In this document: one piece after another, positions 24,519 through 36,775 of the stretch | Numbering within the stretch: the first letter of the stretch is position 1 | Layout: each line of letters opens with the position of its first letter | Assembly (NCBI GenBank): GCA_964019055.1 | Contig: OZ025215.1 | Span: 8,159,284 to 8,223,283 of the forward strand | Direction: 5' to 3' | Source of the DNA: Anthopleura xanthogrammica | Lineage: Eukaryota; Cnidaria; Anthozoa; Actiniaria; Actiniidae | Length of the DNA: 64,000 nt | Program-made: the position numbers and the translations under genes | The notes under the pieces: generated by a model | Told to the model about the DNA's origin: nothing | The model's input: the letters and a program-made list of their open reading frames with translations, nothing else | Database searches by the model: none

Positions 24519-26816
24519 TTGTGTAGTGTTTTAACATTAAAATATGATTGATTGTGCGCAAGGTTCGACGAAAGCGCGAGCGGGATTGTTCTTTCTCATT
24601 TGTGTGCGTGTCTATATATGTGCGGGGGGTTGGGTCCAGTTCATTCTTCTTTCCTTTTTTCTTCCTTTTTCCCTTTTTTATTCCTTCGATTCACGACGTT
24701 TAGAACATGCTCACGAAAATTAAAACACCCCGTTCACGATTTCACGCGAAAACCCCTTACCGCCCCTGAATTCTCACTGAGGAGATTGAAATTCTTTTGT
24801 TTTTTTCCTCCTGATTTGATGTCATGCGAAAGGAGTCTATTCCTTGCCTAAGATTTCTTGTATTCGAAAATGTCATATATGATCATATTTGAGAGCCACG
24901 TTTGCTCGGTTATTTCGAAATCTAGATTGATTCTAGGTCATTCTCGGGCACTGGGTACGAGTCAGAATACTTCAAGGGCTACTCGAATAACTATCGTGAA
25001 TGAAATATGGCCTTTAGTTCCATCCGCGTCTCTTGTTTTGTCCTCCAAATTGAGCTGCTTGGCGCCACGTGAAAGGGGTCTATGATGACTCGAGTGATGG
25101 TCGAATTAGCAGCGAAAGCCTCACGACGAAAACCGACTCGAGTTCGACAACAAGTGTCCATGAATTCCGGTAGAGACGTTTTCAATAGAACACTCATATA
25201 TTCAATTCTTGAAGAGAAAGGCCTGGAATAATCGATACTGAAATATTTATATCAAAGACATTTATCAAAATACTATGAACTAAAATAATCAAACGTGTTC
25301 AAGGCAGTCATGCTGACGACCCGCGGAACATGAAGGGTTTTGAAATGGTAACTGGGATTTCTGTGTTGCTTTTTATTTTTTGGGGGAAACAATGGGATTG
25401 ATATACCGGGATAGAGAGTACTTCCATTCCTACCTCTCCTCTGCCAACACACAAGTAGGACTGGTTTTCAGTATCTGCATACCCAATGGAAAGGGGAGAT
25501 ATTAGGTACCTCAGGATCACCTTTTTCTACCCCCTTCGATCTTTCTTCTTCATTTTCTTCAGCGCAAACAGCCTGCTTGCGCATAGTTGCATCCCCACTG
25601 CAATAAATCGCTCGGACGGATAATCGTTAGCTCCCTGGGGCCAGAGCGTGGAGCACGAGGGAACAAATTGTAACGTCCAGAGATTTTATTTTTGAGAGGG
25701 AGACAGAAAACCTCTCCCTTTTTCTTGTGTGTCTCCTTGTTTTGCAAAATACACGTAAATCAGGAAAGACTTGCGACCCTAAAACACACGTTTCGCTTCC
25801 AACAGACAAGAAAACCCGCCTTGTTTCTCAGTGTACTGACTGCCAATCTACTAGGAACTCATCTCGCCGTATTTGGAGTCAATATCAAGGAAGTCCAATG
25901 GTAAACCACTGAGTGTGCCAACTATCATGTTTAGGAAGGAAGTCGGTTACTGTACGAAATACCGACGACTTTGTTTAGTGATAGATATCTCTGTTTATAG
26001 TAATTGTTTTAATCTAATAGGCTATATCATTTCCCAAGATGTTCAGAAAGTATTTTTAGGATTTCTGACTCTCAAATAAGCCAAATAAGCTCGAAAATTA
26101 CATGCTTGACGTAAATAGAGAAAATGTATAGGTCTTGATTCAGTACGAGAACGATCAATAGTGTTCTGGGAAAAAATGTTGTTCGACCTTGTGAGGCGAT
26201 ATTGCCGTAAAAGTTATCAGTTAGGTTTAGAATATAAACAAAGTTGTCTCTGTTTAACTCTTGGAATTGCGATAGATACTGGTGAGAGATCCGCCGGACG
26301 ACAGACACCGAAACACTAAAAGGCAAATATCAACATGGCAAAAAACGCGTGGTCAAGAAAGCGCCGTGGTGTGTGGATAAAACGACTGAAAAATTTGTAG
26401 AACCAGCGTAGATGATTCCAGCTTAGAAACCCTGTATTCTACACAGAGAAAAACAGAATTTTTGCCTCTGAAAAAGAATAGCAATGCTTCGAAGTCTTAC
26501 TGGTGTTACTTTCTTATTTTATTATTATCCGTGAATAAATGATATATAATGCGATACCGTAGACATTCCTTCCTTTTATTGTTTTCTTTCGAATGCTTTC
26601 GACTTAAATATCAAATTTTGCAAAATTTGGCCACAAATTATTGGAAATTTTAACCTTCATCTCTAAAGGGAAAAATAAATGAATAAATCTGTATTTTACG
26701 TCGTGGTACTGACAGTCGTTGCCAGTCTTCCTGGTGAAGGGGTAGAGTTGTTGTAGGCGACACGCTCTACACTCAGTACCCATACATTTAATATTCTAAG
26801 CACACGACTCATCTTG

Positions 26817-26915
26817 AATGTTGGTTTTTACCTGGAGAAAAACCCTCGTGGAAGGGAGAGAACAACACATCAAGCGAGCTCTATTCACTTGTGGCATCCA
26901 CAGGAATTGAACCAA
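26817..26915 (-). mobile_element. SINE fragment, minus orientation
   Basis: The reverse complement reads GGTTCAATTCCTGTGG (a polymerase III B-box-like motif), then CCACGAGGGTTTTTCTCCAG, the SINE body also seen near 48.48 kb. Confidence 0.5.
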
Positions 26916-27016
26916 TAGGGGTGCATCTAACAATTAGGGCGTTTATCAATTGTAATTGAATTCACCCCCTCCCTCTTTATTCTCGTGATCATCTTATGAA
27001 ATCTTATGTTGGCGTA

Positions 27017-27019
<3 letters not shown>

Positions 27020-27113
<94 letters not shown>

Positions 27114-27365
27114 GTCCTCTTCCCCTCTCTCTCTTTCCTAATTTCACTCCTTTCTTATTCAGTTCTTTTTTTCCTTCCTTCATTGTTTCTATCTTTCATT
27201 TTTTTCTTTCCTTCCTTCTTCTTTTCTTTCTTTTTTCAGTTCTTTCATTCTTTCTTTCTTTCTTTCTTTCTTTCTCTCTTTCTTTTTTTCTTTCTTTCAT
27301 GCTTTCATTAATCAATTCTTTCTTTCTTTCTCATGTTTCTTTCTTTCTTTCTTTCTTTCATTCAT
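27020..27365. repeat. (TC)n tract followed by degenerate (TTTC)n
   Basis: Perfect TC dinucleotides from 27020 to 27109 (45 units), then about 250 bases of T/C-rich tetranucleotide repeats. Confidence 0.98.
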
Positions 27366-28037
27366 TTAATTTTTCCCTTTCCTCGCACAAGATTCAAATC
27401 TTCACTCTAGATCTCATCTTACCAAATCTTGCTTGCCATAATAGAATACTCCAACTTATTCTTTGAAGTTTCTACCTAATTCGATTTTTTGTGCTAAAAA
27501 TGAAAATAATAGGGGGAAAAAACACCGAAAACTTTAAAACTTTAAATCAAAGAATCATAATTGATTTTTTGTTTGATAAAGGCTGGCAATCACCCCTTTG
27601 ATGCATTTCCCATTCACGAGGAAGCGAATTGTCTAAAAAGAATGTGAACAGGCGAGGAAAGTATTATAAGAAAAGGACCGGAAAATCATAAAATTACAAT
27701 AAAGCAATGAAGGGTCTATCATTGTTCAAAAGTAACAGGTTTATTGTATTTGTAATTGGAGTAAATGAAGAATAATCGATTTGTTGAGGATGTAGCAGGT
27801 GAAATTTGATATCGATGCAGTGATTTCAAGTGGGGAGATTTCGAGGAAGGCGAATATCTTGATTCTATTAATTTTGCCGTGAATGTTCTGGTCAGGGCGC
27901 TTCATGTACTTACTGAAGTTTAAGAGAATAATTGTTCATTTTAGAAATGAAATAGATATGGAAAAAAAAATTGGAAAACTCACAAAAATAAAAAAAGTGG
28001 AAGATAAGGGAAAAGAAAAGGAGAAATTAAAATGATG

Positions 28038-28130
28038 AAGAGAAAGAAAGAAAGAATGAATGAATGAAATAATAAATGAATGAACGAACGAACGAACGAA
28101 CGAACGAAAGAAAGAAAGAAAGAAAGAAAC
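28038..28130. repeat. GAAA/GAAT/GAAC tetranucleotide microsatellite
   Basis: Adjacent runs of GAAA, GAAT, GAAC and GAAA again, each four to six units. Confidence 0.95.
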
Positions 28131-29072
28131 GGAGAGAGAAAGTTAAAGAATAAATGAATGAAAATTGAAATCATTCAAGAGTGGAGAAGAAAAAAGATAT
28201 AATGAAAAATTTTAAAGTCTAAATTAAGTGGAAAACAGTGTCATGAAACAGAAAAGAATATGAAAAAAATACTGGAAAATAAAAAAGATAAGAAGAAAAA
28301 ATAATAAAAAAATAGGTGGAAAAACAAGAAAGGAAAGTAACAGGAACGAAATGGTTAAAAAGGAATTGGAAAACGTTGTTTTTCATCAAAATTTATATTC
28401 CTAAACAATTAGCACACAAAAATAGTGCTCAAATTTTCAAGAAAATCCACCTCACTTACATCACGAATTATAACCTTGAGTGGCATTCGGAAACATCTTG
28501 CTTCATCCAACTCCAAACCTCAATAAAAGTATTTCAAAAGTCCTTTCTTCGTTGTATTTAGAGAGTCCATTACATGGAACATTTCTACCAGATCACGACA
28601 ACTCCCTGACAGTTCCAAACGTCCCTGAGTATTTTTCTAATTTCCTTATTGAGGTTTGCAATCAACCTGTGTACTCATCAATTTGTACATTAGGCAGAAA
28701 TGTAAGACACACTTTAGTCATAACAATCGCGTAACGGAAATTAGAGAGCTGTAGTTAAAACGCTTGGATAGTGTGCTGTGCACTAATCACCTCAATGAGT
28801 GTGAGCCAAAACAATGGAATTTGAAGTAAGCCATTCAAGTGTCACTGCCTATCAGTGAAATGCTTTTGCCAAAGATGGCACACTCCCTGTAGCTTGTATT
28901 CATTCAATCCAAGTTCACAGGAAGGTGCTAGTCGAACGAGGTGAATTTGAAGCAGGTGTCGCGCTGAGATCAAGAATGTGTTCCACGCCCGCCCACTACC
29001 GTTAGTACAACGAGCTCAAACGGCGCCTGCGCGATGGGTGTATCGCAGTGTAATAGTTTACAGCGAGAAACC

Positions 29073-29156
29073 TATATAAACAAACGGAAAGCGCTCTAAC
29101 TACACTACACTACAACCCTTGTACAAGATTGAGTGTCTACGCATTTCATCCGCAAG
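29073..29156 (+). promoter_or_regulatory. TATA box and orphan first exon
   Basis: TATATAAA at 29073-29080, then a probable start near 29100 and the strong donor CGCAAG|GTAAAT at 29156/29157. This is the same layout as the first exons of the peptide genes. No coding exon with a signal peptide was found between here and the next promoter at 36669. It may be an alternative first exon of gene 2, or belong to a lost or unrecognised gene. Confidence 0.45.
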
Positions 29157-29866
29157 GTAAATTAAATCTCTAAAATCTTAATTTTTCAGGAAAAGATATT
29201 AGCTTAAAAATTTCATTGTTCAAATCTTACAAGAGTTTAAAAGTAATTTCTCGATTTTCTTTTTTTATTCGTTTTTGTTAATTTTATTGCCTTCGGCAAG
29301 GGTCTATATCATTTTCTGTCACACTTTCATGACGTCCACAATTTCCTAATCAAATGTGGATCTTACTTGACACGAGTCATTTAGCCAATATCCGAGCTCT
29401 CATGGTACAAAACTGACTGTTTGGTTATGGAATTGTGATCAAAGTGAACGAAATTTGAAAGCTCAAAATTTTTATTTTAGTTAAAACGTAGATGAGACAG
29501 GAAACTGTGACCAAGTTGTTTGACGTTTTAGCGCCAGTGAGGCAGATTCAAGATCTTAAATCGTATGGCAAAAAATGCAATTATTTCTTATATAACCTTT
29601 AAAATGACAAATTGCAATGGAAGTTGGAACTGAAAGCAGGAAGGAAAAGATTTTTTTTTTAACATAAAAGCTAGGAAACAACGTTAATTGAGGGGGGAAA
29701 AAAGTTCCCAACTTGTTTCCGACTGTGAAGCAAGTGAGGCTTGTTTTTGAGAAGATAAAACAGTTTTGAAATATTGTAAGACATTTTTAAGCAACCGTTT
29801 GTTTTGCTAAAACAAATGTTGGATGTAAGAATGTTTTTCCTTTTCTTTTTTTTTTCTTCTCTTTCA

Positions 29867-29912
29867 TATTTCCTTTCTTTCTTTCTTTCTTTCTTCCTTC
29901 CTTCCTTCCTTC

Positions 29913-29955
<43 letters not shown>

Positions 29956-30021
29956 TCATTCTTTCTTTCTTTTTTTCTTTCTTTTTTTTTCTTTCTTTCT
30001 TTCTTTCTTTCTTTCACTTTT

Positions 30022-30061
<40 letters not shown>

Positions 30062-30175
30062 TCATTCTTTCATTCTTTCTTTCTTCCTTTCTTCCTTTCT
30101 TCCTTTCTTCCTTTCTTCCTTTCTTCCTTTCTTCCTTTCTTCCTTTCTTTCTTTCTTTCTTCCTTTCATTCTTTC
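29867..30175. repeat. (TTTC)n/(TTCC)n microsatellite
   Basis: About 310 bases of imperfect TTTC and TTCC units; spurious Phe/Leu/Ser and Lys/Glu/Arg open frames run through it on both strands. Confidence 0.98.
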
Positions 30176-31949
30176 CTTCGTCAATATTTCCTCTTTAACC
30201 TTGTTTGCTAGCTCACAAACTCTAACCACTTATTCCTACTATAGTACTAATGGCCTTTTGAATCCAATTCACTCTTTTTTATTGAGTCAGAAGAGCCATC
30301 ATAAAGACACACATTACATTATACTTCAAAATGCCAAATGAACGTGCTGTCAAACATGTTCCTTCATAACCTTAAGCTTAAAATATAACTCAAAGTCAAT
30401 ATTTTGCACTTTCCTAAAATGTTCTGGTATTTTTTTGTGTGTTTTTGGCGTGAATTTATTAGCATATTCCTAAACTCTAACTCGATCTAACTCTAAATAT
30501 TCATTACTAAACTTGTGATAATTTATTATTATTATATTCCCTTAGAGTTAGAAGAGTTTTTAAAACAATTTAATCAAATCAAAAATGATTCTCATAGAAA
30601 CAACGACAATGTATCATTCTACTCTAAGATTCAATTATTTATAGTCTACTTCTAACTCCTTACACATGATATTCTTAACAATAATCGTATGTTGAGGGTA
30701 AAAATCGATAGCGTTTATAACCATACTACTGTGACAATACTAGTCCAGCACACTGCTCAATAGCAACCTCTTCGCTATCAGTTACAGTCAAACAATAGAA
30801 TATATATCACTAGTTGAACTTCGCCATTTTGTCGCCGTAGCTGTTCAAGATAGCAAGCTAGCCGTGTTGTCCAGTAGTTTAGAGAGTGTATTTAATCGTT
30901 GAGTACTTTGATAGACATTACGGCTATTAGAAGAAAAATGAATATCGATAAGAATGATTCACGAGGCACCAGGGAAACTCAAAAATCAAAATACTACAGA
31001 GTTTGAACATTAAAATAACCAAGGACGCCATGAAATGCTAAACTATTGACGAAGCCGAAAAAAAAGTGAAGCCAAAATCATTCAATTCCAAATACCAAAA
31101 GAAATATATATTGTAATAATATTGTAGAACAGCTTCACTAAGGATCATCCTCCTCATCCTCATTAGCTAGGATTCATTACAATATTAGAGTGGTTTCCAT
31201 AAAATTACTAATAGACAAGACTGAGCAACTCTTCACGAAATTTGTTCATTCAATTTAGACTATGAATCATTACGAACCATTACTTGTTTGTTTTCAGAGA
31301 TTCTTTGTCCATTAAAAACGATATCAACACTAAAAAAAAGTCCGTGAAAAAAAACCGCTTTTTTGACCATGGATTATAGTTGACGGGTTCCAACAGACTG
31401 CGCGCGCATCTAGGTGTAATATACTCACCCATATTTGCACTCACAAAACCTATATTCCTACACGAGGAAGTGCGCATTGTATCATAACGTGTTTAATGAC
31501 TATGATATCTGGTTTCACGTCTGTATCGATAGCTAAGCTATACTCGTCTGATATTTAAGGATTAACATGGCGGAATTAATTTTGATAGCGTTGATCTAAT
31601 AAACTTTGGTCGACTGCACCGATCTACCTAAAATGTTTACAGACAGCATTTTATAATTTAGTTTTCGATGGTGTGTGCGTCGGTAAGCGGGGAGGAATGA
31701 GGAGGGTCGCCGTTACCAGTGGTTGAAAAATACGATATTTTTTACAATGCCAAAAATAGAAACCCACGAAGTCTCATTGTACATGATCATGACATTGTAA
31801 ATAATATTTTCGCTTATCTATCCCTCCTTGAATCTTTCCCATTTACCCCCCCCCCCCCCCCCCACTTCCCCCGTCACTTGAAAGCGCCACCATGCATTTG
31901 ACCAACTCTCCCATATTTGCAAAAAATATTGCAGCCGTTCGTTCTTGTT

Positions 31950-32155
31950 TTGTTTTTACGAGGGTAGCACTTAATAGCCAGTAGCTAACAAACCTGTGGC
32001 CCTCGTTCCATGAACGAATTGAAATTTAGAAATTGACTTTTGAGGAGGGAGGAAAATCGGAGAATCCGGAAAAAAAACCTCGAAGCACAGGAAACACCAA
32101 GCCCGACGGGACTCGAACCCGGGCGAACGCTCTCATCGCTACATACCAGGGCTTT
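31950..32155 (-). mobile_element. tRNA-derived SINE, nearly complete, minus orientation
   Basis: Read on the minus strand: a tRNA-like head with B box GGGTTCGAGTCCC, then the body (CTGTGCTTCGAGG, CCGGATTCTCCG) and the tail (CATGGAACGAGGGCCACAGG, ending TACCCTCGTAAAAAC). It is the most complete copy and defines the family; the 48.4-kb copy is split by an insertion. Confidence 0.8.
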
Positions 32156-32760
32156 CCAAAGATCGCGGAGACGTAGGGAGACTGCAGCTTTCCCTTTATA
32201 GATAACATCTACAAAATGAGCTTTCAAGGCACCCCTTAAACCCCACCACCCACCCACCTCTAGTCTTATCGATACTTCTCTGACTTTGGTTTCAAATCTA
32301 AGCCCCCACTCTCGAGGGTGTTCCACGACTTTTGTGTACAGAAACAATCACTTTTATTGCAATTTTATTTACCTAAAAAATTCTCAATCACGGTAGCCAA
32401 TTTTCCTGCTGATTAACTAAGTTACCATTCAACAAGACCAAACAAACAAGCGGTTCAATGTTGTTTTCCTTGCAAAGATTCTACTAGATGTAAACTAGAA
32501 AATTGAACTATCATGTGAAGGAAGATAAGAAAAGTGGCTTTGCTTGCCGCATCATTAATTGAACTGTTTGACATGTTCTTAATCAAAATACTAAAATAGC
32601 TGAGATACAGAGAGTCAAATCACATTCAACGGTACCTTAACTCTCAAATGGCTTCCCGTATGTCAATCAAAAATGTTTCATCCAATCATAATTCTTAATT
32701 GATTACCACGAGTTCCTTTGTGAGATTCCAATGTTCACTGGTTGAACGGCATAGCTTTAT

Positions 32761-33544
32761 CAAACCACCTATAGTGAACATCGTCCAACATGGCTGCCAC
32801 TTTTATTCCCTTAGAAATGATTACAAACCACCTATAGTGAACACCATCCAACATGGCTGCCACTTTTATTCCCTTAGAAATGATTACAAACCACCTATAG
32901 TGAACATCGTCCAACATGGCTGCCACTTTTATTCCCTTAGAAATGATTACAAACCACCTATAGTGAACACCATCCAACATGGCTGCCACTTTTATTCCCT
33001 TAGAAATGATTACAAACCACCTATAGTGAACATCATCCAACATGGCTGCCACTTTTATTCCCTTAGGAATGATTACAAACTACCTATAGTGAACATCGTC
33101 CAACATGGCTGCCACTTTTATTCCCTTAGGAATGATTACAAACTACCTATAGTGAACATCGTCCAACATGGCTGCCACTTTTATTCCCTTAGGAATGATT
33201 ACAAACCACCTATAGTGAACATCGTCCAACATGGCTGCCACTTTTATTCCCTTAGGGATGATTACAAACTACCTATAGTGAACACTATCCAACATGGCTG
33301 CCACTTTTATTCCCTTAGGGATGATTACAAACTACCTATAGTGAACACCATCCAACATGGCTGCCACTTTTATTCCCTTAGGAATGATTACAAACTACCT
33401 ATAGTGAACACCATCCAACATGGCTGCCACTTTTATTCCCTTAGGAATGATTACAAACTACCTATAGTGAACACCATCCAACATGGCTGCCACTTTTATC
33501 CCCTTAGGAATGATTACAAACTACCTATAGTGAACATCATCCAG
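32761..33544. repeat. 63-bp tandem array, 12 full units
   Basis: Twelve complete units plus a 24-base partial unit, with few substitutions. Because 63 is divisible by three and no unit carries a stop, a 302-codon frame (32699-33607) runs through it as a 21-residue repeat. There is no signal peptide, domain or promoter support. Each unit contains CAACATGGCTGCC, close to the YY1 core AANATGGC. Substitutions cluster in adjacent units, suggesting recent expansion. Confidence 0.95.
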
Positions 33545-33601
33545 GATTTTATTTATAATAAGTTATGTTACGTTGTTGTATTTTTTTCTGCCCGATACTT
33601 A

Positions 33602-33806
33602 CAGTGAGGACACTCGAACCATGAACACTTTATATTTTTTATTTTATGAACTTTCTACTGCTTCAAACCTTCTGAAAATGAAGCACTGAACTCAATTAAT
33701 ATTATTGCTCAAAATAAATCATATTTCCAATCGATTCACACAAGGGATAAAGGAGAAAAAAGTATGAAGAAACCTCAAAGTGTTCACGGTTCGAGTGTCC
33801 TCACTG
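33602..33806. mobile_element. Tc1/mariner-type MITE with TA target duplication
   Basis: Ends are CAGTGAGGACACTCGAACC and its complement (about 30 bp with one mismatch). TA flanks both sides (33600-33601, 33807-33808). CAGT ends plus TA duplication are typical of Tc1/mariner derivatives. It starts about 60 bases after the 63-bp array. Confidence 0.8.
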
Positions 33807-34124
33807 TAATTCATTAGGTAAATCAGGCTCGTCTCATCACCTTTACGGTACAAATTTTCATCAATTTTGTCGTATCTACATCTAAATATAATGCAAGATA
33901 AGACCTCATTCTGATTATCAATCGCTAACTATATTGATAAGATAAGAGAATGACTCCGTCGGTAGAAACGAACTCTTTAGAAACTTCAACACCTAAAAAC
34001 TGTCTTGTACTGTTCAATATATTCGCTTTTTCATAGCATCAGAGATAATCATAGATGGATCTTGGCAGGACCGTGGACCTCTTGCTCCGAAGGCCTCACA
34101 CCAACCAAAAGATGTGTAATCTGA

Positions 34125-34350
34125 TAGTCTCTTGTACAGTTCCCTGCGCCATCTTCAAAGGTATAGCGTGCCTTCGCATCGAAGCTAGACGAACGGTAAA
34201 CTTGTAATGATCGAGTCATGTAATTAATTCCAGTTGTCCAAGGAGTTTAAAAAAAAAGGTCTCTATCATTGCAAGCTCACCGTTCGTCTCACTTCGATGC
34301 ACTGCGCGTCTACCTTTCAAGATGGCGCAGGGAACTGTGAAGGGGACTAT
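34125..34350. mobile_element. MITE-like foldback, family copy 2
   Basis: Same arms as 2677-2906 (ACAGTTCCCTGCGCCATCTT on the left, AAGATGGCGCAGGGAACTGT on the right) and the same interior TCTCTATCATTGCAAGCTCA. Confidence 0.75.
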
Positions 34351-35457
34351 TCTCATAGCTTAATGCAAACTTGAAAAAAGACGGTTCTAATATGACCAAT
34401 TTTTAAACTTTTTTTTCATACTGAGATTCACTACAAAATGTCTTGTTCAAGTGTCGTGAGCTATCAGTTTTTGAACTAAAGCCACTTGACTCCAATTTTC
34501 GTTAAATCAAAAGCCTCTGGCTACAATTCTCAATCGCTCACAAAAAATCACATATCAATCACGCAAAATAGCGATCAAAATTGTTTCCTTATTTCTATAG
34601 ATTCCAAGCATTCCCTCCCTAAAATATCAAATTCTCATCTCGATAAGTTTTGTAGCCACCCACAGAGAGTTTAGTAATCAACTGAATGATTGAATTATAA
34701 TTTTTTTTTTAATGATAAAGTTGGAAGTTATAGGAAAGAGAACGCCCTGACAAAGAAATGCTCTGTGTCTCTCAGTTTGAGTACATCACTTTATTCCGTT
34801 AACTCAAATCACTAGAATGTTTACCATAAACCTCCTAAGCACTTGAAAACAGTACTTGAAAAACAGGGTTTATTAATCGATAAATATAGCAGAATCAATG
34901 GCTAGAATAATCGTATTATGTGTACAACAAGAAAGAGATATTAGGGACGGTTAAAAAGCATGTGCATATATTTAAAACTGAAATATTGTTGAATTAAGAT
35001 AACAATGTTTCAACATTAGGTAGTTATAACAACTTTGTTTGACTGCGAAAGTATTATATTTCGGCATCTTCAATTCTAAAGAAGAGATTTGAAAGATTTA
35101 AAGGATTGTAAGGGCTTGGTTAGACTAGAAAGTCTTGGCGATTCTTGATAATCGTGTCTCGCAATTTTGTCATAAATTAAAAGTCAGTCGTTCTAGCTCT
35201 CGCAATGCTTCTGAAATATCATTGCAATCAAAGTGCCAAACAATATCTTATTGATCATCACACGCACTACTAGCTACTTGGAAAACAAGTTGCAAGGAAC
35301 ATCCCCTAGCAGCGCCTACTGTTAAAAAATCTTTTTCAGAAGCAGTGAAAAAAGGTTAATATTTAAGACAATATTTTTTTCCTTTCATGATTTGACTGAC
35401 AACATTTGATCTCAGTACTAGAGCTATCATTCAGCTATTCTATTTTTTTCAGTTTTA

Positions 35458-35673
35458 TTTCTTCTTCTTCTTCTTCTTCTTCTTCTTCTTCTTCTTCTTC
35501 TTCTTCTTCTTCTTCTTCTTCTTCTTCTTCTTCTTCTTCTTCTTCTTCTTCTTCTTCTTCTTCTTCTTCTTCTTCTTCTTCTTCTTCTTCTTCTTCTTCT
35601 TCTTCTTCTTCTTCTTCTACTTCTTCTTCTTCTTCTTCTTCTTCTTCCTCCTCCTCGTCCTCGTCCTCCTCCT
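35458..35673. repeat. long (TTC)n trinucleotide tract
   Basis: About 60 nearly perfect TTC units (one TAC interruption), then TCC and TCG variants. It gives false poly-Ser and poly-Glu frames. Confidence 0.98.
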
Positions 35674-36668
35674 CATTATTAGTCATTAATATTTGTCAGT
35701 TTATCGACTATATTCTATCTAGATTATCTTTAACTCTCTATTGACGGGCTGCAAGCATTCCCAAGGGAGTCAAAAGACAAAAACGTGGCGGCCATTTTAG
35801 TGCAGCTAACAATGGATACTAATGAGAAATCTTTTGTTAAATGGCACCAACGCTCCCCCGAGAGGCTGCGATGACGTAACGTGCAAACGACGAATAAGCC
35901 CTAAAGATAAACTAACTATGTCGCTATTCAAAGTAGTGTAAGTCAGAGTTTAAACACCAAACACATTGATATTAAGTTCAAAGCATCATCAGCCTTTTAT
36001 TAGTTTGTTTTTTATTTCTTTATTTTTCGTACGAGTTTTCGTACAATACATTAAACGCTACCAATATTGGTCTGACACTAATTTGATTTAGGAACAAGAC
36101 GTAGGCTAGATTGAATCACTACATTTTATAATTTACAAAAAGGGGATGTATTCTTCGTGTGTGGGAAACAAACCAGGTTGTCACAGGCTCACCTCATTTA
36201 ACAGAACTCCTAAAGCCAGAATCCGAACAATGAACTAACGAGGCCGTGTTGTATAAGAGAGGAAGGATTTTTATCAACAATTACATCCAATACAAATAAA
36301 TCATACAACATCTTGCAAAATTCCGTGATCATTTTTACTTTCTCATTCGATTTTTCCCAAACAGACACAATAGAAAATTCTAGCCCAAAACTATTGCCTC
36401 AAGAGGATTAGTTTTCTGATATTTTTTTTCCTTTCTCTTTGTAGTTAATAGGTTTTTCAAGGCACAGTATCTTATCTGATATTTTGATCTATTTTCGCAA
36501 ATTGCCCCATTGTTATGGCAAGTTGGAGTAGCTATTTTCGTAATGAGTCTTAGTCAATATCAATTATCGGTGCAACAATTTGCGTAATCTCTGGATCAAA
36601 TCTTAAATATCACTTCATTGGTGCTTAAAAAATAAGAATACTTCATATTACAAGTAAATAAAATCTAC

Positions 36669-36775
36669 TATAAAAGATATCGAAAAGGTTGCTTTGCTCA
36701 CACGTCAGTTTGAAACCAGTGGCAGTCGAGGATTACCAGCAGCTATCCGATCAACTTTACTCCTAAATTACTTCG
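36669..36775 (+). promoter_or_regulatory. TATA box and first non-coding exon of peptide gene 2
   Basis: TATAAAA at 36669-36675, a probable start near 36700, and an exon ending at the donor TTCG|GTAAGT (36775/36776). The coding exon opens 1.5 kb downstream at 38271. Confidence 0.65.

Larger units (their letters stand above)
14124..29072. other. long gene-poor region
   Basis: About 15 kb in which I found no exon supported by both a domain or signal peptide and splice sites. Open frames up to about 100 codons are AT-rich or pyrimidine-run noise. It holds the elements at 22137-22268, 23595-23771, 24167-24359 and 26817-26915, the CRE pair at 24496-24518, and microsatellites from 27 to 28.1 kb. 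Confidence 0.5.
29157..36668. other. repeat-rich region without a recognised gene
   Basis: Holds microsatellites (29867-30175, 35458-35673), an 18-base C run (31846-31863), a SINE, a 63-bp tandem array and two MITEs. Splice acceptors such as the one near 31297 are not followed by a usable ATG. Confidence 0.5.

Noticed and set aside
29787..30211. Lys/Glu/Arg and Phe/Leu/Ser frames
   Set aside because: Both are readings of the TTTC microsatellite.
32699..33607. 302-codon repeat protein gene, or a CRISPR-like array
   Set aside because: The frame stays open because the unit is 63 bases; there is no signal peptide or promoter. Units are directly adjacent without variable spacers, so it is not CRISPR, and the genome is animal.
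35406..35744. 112-codon poly-Ser frame and the opposite poly-Glu frame
   Set aside because: Translation of the TTC microsatellite; no start context, domain or splice support.
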